From Acidimicrobiaceae bacterium (GTDB lineage Bacteria > Actinomycetota > Acidimicrobiia > Acidimicrobiales > Aldehydirespiratoraceae), in the NCBI GenBank assembly GCA_009844405.1, contig VYBO01000094.1:1-36190 (forward strand): a stretch of 36,190 nt of DNA. The letters run 5' to 3'. The position numbers and the translations under genes are program-made. Below are positions 32,778-36,190 of this stretch, one piece after another. Each line of letters starts with the position of its first letter. The first letter of the stretch is position 1. The notes under the pieces are model-generated. The model saw only the letters and a program-made list of their open reading frames with translations, was not told the origin of the DNA and ran no database searches.

Positions 32778-33360
32778 GCCCGGCCTCGCGCCGGAGGCGT
32801 TCCGCCCGTTGCTCGGCGGTCCGAGCGTTCATGCGCTGCGGATCGAGCTGCTGGACGTGGAGCCAATGGTGTGGCGGCGGTTCGTGGTGCCGTCGGATAC
32901 GAAGCTGCCGAAGTTCAACCGGATGCTCGAGACGGTCATGGGCTGGGAGGGCTACCACCTGCACATGTTCGAGGTCGCGGATCTCCGGATCGGGCGGCCG
33001 GACGAGTTCAGCGCCGACATCATCGACGAGCGGCAACTCAAGTTGGAGCAGCTGCTGCCCCGTGTCGGGTCGAGGCTGCAGTGGTCCTACGGCTTCGGCG
33101 ACGGATGGGAGCACGCTGTGGCCGTCGAGGCGATCGAGGCGCCGTCGCCCGATGTGCGCTACCCGATATGCGCCGCCGGGGAGCGGGCGTGCCCGCCGGA
33201 GGACTGCGGCGGCGTGTGGGGCTACGAGCATCTCCGCGCCGTGGTCGTTGATCCCGCTCACCCCGAGCACGAGCATCTACGGGACTGGGTCGGCACCGGT
33301 TTCGATCCCGACGCCTTCGACCAGATGGCAATGACAGCGCGTCTCCGCCGGGTCCGGTAG
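32770..33360 (+). CDS. Plasmid pRiA4b ORF-3 family protein
   Basis: 196 aa. The fold signature is clear: LRIELLDVEPMVWRRFVVPSDTKLPKFNRMLETVMGW, then HLHMFEV, SYGFGDGWEHAVAVE and the metal-like CPPEDCGGVWGYEH with the C-terminal DWVGTGFDPDAFD. The family is named from plasmid pRiA4b and is carried as a passenger in IS1096 and other mobile elements; no reaction is established. The ATG at 32770 overlaps the nuclease stop by 8 nt (ATGACTGA), so it was coupled to the intact nuclease. No transposase is visible nearby. Confidence 0.88.
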   Translation: MTEPGLAPEAFRPLLGGPSVHALRIELLDVEPMVWRRFVVPSDTKLPKFNRMLETVMGWEGYHLHMFEVADLRIGRPDEFSADIIDERQLKLEQLLPRVGSRLQWSYGFGDGWEHAVAVEAIEAPSPDVRYPICAAGERACPPEDCGGVWGYEHLRAVVVDPAHPEHEHLRDWVGTGFDPDAFDQMAMTARLRRVR

Positions 33361-33363
33361 CGC

Positions 33364-33444
33364 GTGGCGCAATTGGGGTAGCGCTGGACTCCTGAACTCG
33401 ACCCGGCCGGCGTGCCGTCGCTCTACTGCGGAAGGGTCCGAGGC
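33364..33444 (+). pseudogene. Relic of a second XRE-ImmA gene, C-terminal part
   Basis: One frame reads VAQLG, TAG (33379-33381), then RWTPELDPAGVPSLYCGRV. The XRE-ImmA gene at 30250 reads FIELGERWVAELDPPCVPPLYGRRV at its C-terminus, and the DNA matches over GCGCTGG and GAACTCGACCCG. The stop is one base from GAG. It is a fragment of a related gene, not a copy of the neighbour. Confidence 0.6.
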
Positions 33445-33475
33445 CCGGCCAGTGCAGGGGGTTCGGTAGCCTTGG

Positions 33476-33497
33476 AGATACTACTAGAGTAGCATCT
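33476..33497. promoter_or_regulatory. Palindromic operator of the MazEF-like pair
   Basis: AGAT-N-CTACT and AGTAG-N-ATCT are arms around AG; only the N pair fails to match. It ends 5 nt before the antitoxin ATG. TAGCAT (33490-33495), 7 nt before the ATG, is a likely -10 for a leaderless mRNA, and the palindrome covers it, as expected for autorepression by the antitoxin. Confidence 0.6.
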
Positions 33498-33502
33498 ATC
33501 TT

Positions 33503-33727
33503 ATGAAGGTTAGTGTGAGCATTCCTGAGGGCGACGTCGAGTTTCTGGACGCCTACGCGCGATGCCACGGCATCGATTCCCGGTCGGCTGCTCTGCGCAG
33601 GGCGATAAAGCTCCTGCGAGCCTCCGAGTTGTCACAGCACTACGCGGACGCCTTCGCCGAGTGGGCCCAAGACGGCGAGGAGAAGGTCTGGGACGCGGTC
33701 GTCGGTGACGGCTTGGGCGAGGACTGA
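33503..33727 (+). CDS. Ribbon-helix-helix antitoxin (MazE/VapB-like)
   Basis: 74 aa. The N-terminal MKVSVSIPEGDVEFLDAYARCHGIDSRSAALRRAIKLL is a ribbon-helix-helix (MetJ/Arc) DNA-binding domain: beta strand, helix, then the SRSAAL turn. The acidic C-terminus (AEWAQDGEEKVWDAVVGD) should wrap the toxin. The MazF-like toxin gene follows with a one-base overlap (TGATG). No Shine-Dalgarno; probably leaderless from the palindromic promoter. Mycobacterial MazE antitoxins of this RHH type are known. Confidence 0.88.
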   Translation: MKVSVSIPEGDVEFLDAYARCHGIDSRSAALRRAIKLLRASELSQHYADAFAEWAQDGEEKVWDAVVGDGLGED

Positions 33728-34074
33728 TGCGAAGGGGGGATATTCGCTTCGTCGACCTTGATCCAGCGGTAGGCGCTGAGGCCGCTCGCGCTCGCCCGGC
33801 TGTCATCGTGAGCAACGACGGGGCCAACACGATCGCAGCACTGTTGGGGCGCGGGGTCGTGACCGTGGTTCCGGTGACATCCAACCTGGAGGCGGTCCAT
33901 CCGTTCCAGGTGCTGCTGACCGCCACCGAGACCGGCCTGCGACTCGATTCCAAGGTCCAGGCGGAGCAGATCAGATCGGTCGCAGTGGAGCGGGTAGGTG
34001 AACTGATGGGTCGCGTCCCGCTGGACCTCCTGGACCGCATCGACGACGCCATGAGGCTGCACCTGGGTCTCTGA
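33727..34074 (+). CDS. mazF: MazF/PemK-family endoribonuclease toxin
   Basis: 115 aa, typical length. Key elements: MRRGDIRFVDLDPAVGAEAARARPAVIVSND (the N-terminal RGD-to-RPAVIVS pattern), VTVVPVTSN, and the C-terminal DSKVQAEQIRSVAVERVGELMGRV with QAEQIR typical. The Arg and Ser/Thr residues used for RNA cleavage are present. Coupled by TGATG to the antitoxin. Targets are inferred to be single-stranded mRNA. Confidence 0.92.
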   Translation: MRRGDIRFVDLDPAVGAEAARARPAVIVSNDGANTIAALLGRGVVTVVPVTSNLEAVHPFQVLLTATETGLRLDSKVQAEQIRSVAVERVGELMGRVPLDLLDRIDDAMRLHLGL

Positions 34075-34106
34075 AGGCTGCGGGCAGGAATGGAACCGCT
34101 CGCCCG

Positions 34107-34112
34107 TATGAT
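34107..34112 (+). promoter_or_regulatory. Putative -10 box of a leaderless transcript
   Basis: TATGAT lies 6 nt before the GTG of the ABC ATPase gene at 34119. No Shine-Dalgarno sequence is seen. Confidence 0.4.
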
Positions 34113-34118
34113 CCGCGG

Positions 34119-35042
34119 GTGAGCATCGTGACAACCCAGGCGCTGACTCAGCGATTCGGCTCCACTGTGGCCCTCGACGCTCTCGACCTCCAGATGCAGC
34201 CCGGCGTGACCGGGCTGGTGGGCGCCAACGGCGCCGGCAAGACCACGCTGCTCAACGCCATGCTGGGCCTGCGCATCCCGACGTCGGGATCGCTCACCGT
34301 GCTGGGCTACGACCCGCAGAGGGCGGGCCACCGGCTCAGGGCCAACGTGGGGTTCGCGCCCGAGCGCAACGTGCTGCCCGACGAGATGCGGGCCGTCGAC
34401 TTCGTCCGCCACCTGGCCGAGGTGCAGGGCCTGCCCCGCGGCGAGGCCCGCAACCGCGCCTCGGACACGCTGTGGCTGGTCGGGCTGGGGGAGGAGCGCC
34501 TCCGGACGCTGGGCACCATGTCCACCGGTCAGCGCCAGCGGGTCAAGCTGGCCCAGGCCATCGCCTCTGACCCCAAGCTGGTGCTGCTCGACGAGCCCAC
34601 CGACGGCCTCGATCCGGTGCAGCGCAGCGAGATGCTGACCCTCATCGGCCAGATCAGCCGGGACTTCTCGATCAACGTGGTGCTGTCGTCTCACCAGCTC
34701 GAGGAGGTCGAGCGGGTGTGCGACCACGTCGTAGCCCTGGACGCCGGCCGTCTCGTGGCCTGCGGACCGATCAGCGTCCTCGTCGGCGCGGGCGACGGGA
34801 TCACTCTCGAGCTGGTGGATGTGGCCGAGCCGTCCGGGTCGGTCGACGCGGTGGAGGCCGCGCTGCGGGCCGGTGGCCTCAACGTCCGCCGCCACGAGGC
34901 CACGCTGGCGCTGCGAGGAGCGGCCTTCGAGGATCTCTGTGACCGGTCCCGCGACGCGGTGGCCGCGGCCGGCGCCCGCATCCGCCGCCTCGAGACCCGG
35001 CGCCGCACACTCGAGGACCTCTTCGAGGACGCCGCCAGATGA
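34119..35042 (+). CDS. ABC transporter ATP-binding protein (exporter type)
   Basis: 307 aa. Walker A GANGAGKTT (residues about 36-44), signature MSTGQRQRVKLAQAIASD, Walker B LVLLDEPTDGLDP and H-loop LSSHQLEEVE. A C-terminal extension of about 85 residues follows (EPSGSVDAVEAALRAGG to TRRRTLEDLF), as in ABC-2-type drug, antibiotic or Nos/Gld-like exporters. The stop overlaps the permease start by 4 nt (ATGA). Substrate unknown. Confidence 0.92.
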   Translation: MSIVTTQALTQRFGSTVALDALDLQMQPGVTGLVGANGAGKTTLLNAMLGLRIPTSGSLTVLGYDPQRAGHRLRANVGFAPERNVLPDEMRAVDFVRHLAEVQGLPRGEARNRASDTLWLVGLGEERLRTLGTMSTGQRQRVKLAQAIASDPKLVLLDEPTDGLDPVQRSEMLTLIGQISRDFSINVVLSSHQLEEVERVCDHVVALDAGRLVACGPISVLVGAGDGITLELVDVAEPSGSVDAVEAALRAGGLNVRRHEATLALRGAAFEDLCDRSRDAVAAAGARIRRLETRRRTLEDLFEDAAR

Positions 35043-36004
35043 CCGACACTCCGGCACCGAACTCCAACGCGGCCGCGGCCGGCGAGGCCGCCCAGATCAT
35101 CGACCGGGGCTACCGGTCCTACGACGGGCCCCGCACCGGGCTGCCCGGGTCGATCCGCTCGGTGGTGCGCTACTCGGTGCGTCACACCCTCGGGCTGGGC
35201 CGGGCGGCCCGGCACAAGATCCTTCCGTGGCTAGCGGTGGTCATCGCCCTGGTACCGGCGGTGGTGTTCGTGGGGCTGGCGGTCGTGCTCGACATCGACA
35301 TGATCGAGGACGAGATCCTGCCCGACTACCACGAGTACTACGACTTCATCACCACCGCCCTGTTCTTCTACTGCGCCATCATCGTGCCCGACATCCTGGT
35401 GGCCGACCGCCGCAACGGGATGCTCCAGCTGTACCTGTCGACCCCTCTGCAGCGGTGGAGCTACCTCGCTTCGAAGGCGCTGGCGGTGGCGGCCGCGCTG
35501 GCCGTCCTCACGATGGGGCCGGTGCTGTTCCTGCTGATCGCCCGCACCATCGAGGGCTCCGGGCCCGGCGGGCTCATCGAGTGGATCAAGATCTTCGTGC
35601 GCATCATCGCAGCCGGCGCGGCCATCTCCGCGGCGTTCACCATGGCCAGCCTGGCCGCGGCCAGCCTCACCGACCGGCGGCTATTCGCGACCATCGGCGT
35701 GGTCGTGCTGCTGTGGGGCAGCGGCTTCACGACCCTGGCGCTGGTGGAGGCCGCCGACATGGGCGCCCAAGTCTACGCCTTCGACCTCGGCGGGATCGCC
35801 GACGAGCTCAAGAACCGGATCTACGGCGTCGAGGGGTCGGATCCCTTCGGAGCGCCGGAGTCCCCCGATGAGGATGCGTTCCAGCCCGGGGCCGGACGGG
35901 ATCAGCTGTCCACCCTGTTCGTGGTGGCGGCCAACTTCGCGTGGGTGGCCCTGGGCTCGGCCGTGGTGTGGTGGCGCTACCGGCGACTGGCGCTGAGCCG
36001 ATGA
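35039..36004 (+). CDS. ABC-2-type transporter permease
   Basis: 321 aa membrane protein. Six likely transmembrane segments: about 59-85, 98-120, 142-168, 186-212, 217-240 and 288-313. A long cytoplasmic N-terminus holds YRSYDGPRTGLPGSIRSVVRYSVRHTLGLGR, where the Gly- and Arg-rich loop could face the ATPase. An acidic external loop lies between segments 1 and 2 and another before segment 6. Coupled by ATGA overlaps to the ATPases on both sides. Confidence 0.85.
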   Translation: MTDTPAPNSNAAAAGEAAQIIDRGYRSYDGPRTGLPGSIRSVVRYSVRHTLGLGRAARHKILPWLAVVIALVPAVVFVGLAVVLDIDMIEDEILPDYHEYYDFITTALFFYCAIIVPDILVADRRNGMLQLYLSTPLQRWSYLASKALAVAAALAVLTMGPVLFLLIARTIEGSGPGGLIEWIKIFVRIIAAGAAISAAFTMASLAAASLTDRRLFATIGVVVLLWGSGFTTLALVEAADMGAQVYAFDLGGIADELKNRIYGVEGSDPFGAPESPDEDAFQPGAGRDQLSTLFVVAANFAWVALGSAVVWWRYRRLALSR

Positions 36005-36190
36005 GCCTTATCCCACCCCCTCCCGCGCCGCCGAGTAATGGTGCGGCCATGGTCGAGGTGAACGGCGTGTCGAAGGTGTTCGGGGACGTCGTGGCGGTGT
36101 CCGATGTGAGCTTCTCCGTTCGGGCCGGCGTCACTGCCCTGCTCGGGCCCAACGGCGCCGGCAAGTCCACCCTGTTCAGGGTGATGTGCG
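36001..36190 (+). CDS. ABC transporter ATP-binding protein, N-terminal part
   Basis: Partial; runs off the right end. 63 residues: a Pro-rich leader (MSLIPPPPAPPSNGAA), then MVEVNGVSKVFGDVVAV and Walker A GPNGAGKST. The ATG at 36001 overlaps the permease stop by 4 nt; an internal ATG (36049) would start at the family N-terminus. A second ATPase for the exporter operon. Confidence 0.88.
   Translation, partial: MSLIPPPPAPPSNGAAMVEVNGVSKVFGDVVAVSDVSFSVRAGVTALLGPNGAGKSTLFRVMC

Noticed and set aside
20685..33381. Amber codons at 20685, 25134 and 33379 as evidence for TAG recoding
   Set aside because: Each lies in a gene that also has lost large parts, and intact genes here end in TAG (both SDRs at 3426 and 4268, the VOC gene at 28746, pRiA4b ORF-3 at 33358). 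Simple nonsense mutation is sufficient.

Overview
This is a G+C-rich window (my impression by eye) with dense genes, frequent 1-8 nt overlaps (ATGA, GTGA, TGATG) and many GTG/TTG starts. The substrate-binding lipoprotein opens its mature part with Cys-Gly followed by a run of Asp, a style common in Acidimicrobiia and related actinobacteria. Together with the abundance of SDR, VOC and old-yellow-enzyme genes, this suggests a high-GC actinobacterium, perhaps a marine or host-associated Acidimicrobiia-like lineage. That assignment is inference. No rRNA, tRNA, CRISPR array or transposase was seen.

Layout. (1) 1-10542 is ordinary metabolism. It holds a 2-oxoacid dehydrogenase module (E2 partial, fused E1 alpha/beta), two coupled SDRs, a double-unit Lrp/AsnC regulator, and divergent from it a LIV-type ABC importer: lipoprotein with an Asp/His-rich spacer, fused LivH-LivM permease, LivG and LivF. 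Together these look like uptake and oxidation of branched-chain amino acids or similar acids. (2) 10566-16403 is an insertion-like block with a DUF4143-type AAA ATPase behind a palindromic operator and a complete type III restriction-modification system (Mod and Res). (3) 16453-30087 is an accessory catabolic region: two zinc alcohol dehydrogenases, a 2,4-dienoyl-CoA-reductase-like flavoenzyme, AroM-like, SnoaL-like, SDRs, three VOC proteins and an Ldh-family oxidoreductase. Its centre (19.6-25.4 kb) is full of gene debris: three broken SDRs, a 5'-truncated DNA methyltransferase, a flavin monooxygenase head joined to a TetR tail, and a dimethylformamidase-like gene with an amber codon and a lost 3' end.

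(4) 30250-34074 is a small toxin-antitoxin and defence island. An XRE-ImmA antitoxin-like gene is followed by a 74-bp tandem duplication that recreates the antitoxin/toxin GTGA overlap. Then comes a PIN-like toxin whose C-terminus has been replaced in frame by the C-terminal half of a GmrSD-like DUF262/DUF1524 nuclease, which itself carries a one-base frameshift. A pRiA4b ORF-3-like protein, a relic of a second ImmA gene and a MazEF-like pair follow. (5) 34119-36190 is an ABC exporter-type operon (ATPase, six-helix permease, second ATPase cut by the window end).

The strongest candidates for something new are the duplicated coupling junction and toxin-nuclease chimera at 31329-32777, and the dense breakpoint zone at 19.6-25.4 kb with orphan palindromic operators. 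Several first genes of transcription units have a TANNNT box 6-8 nt before the start codon and no Shine-Dalgarno sequence, which suggests leaderless mRNAs.
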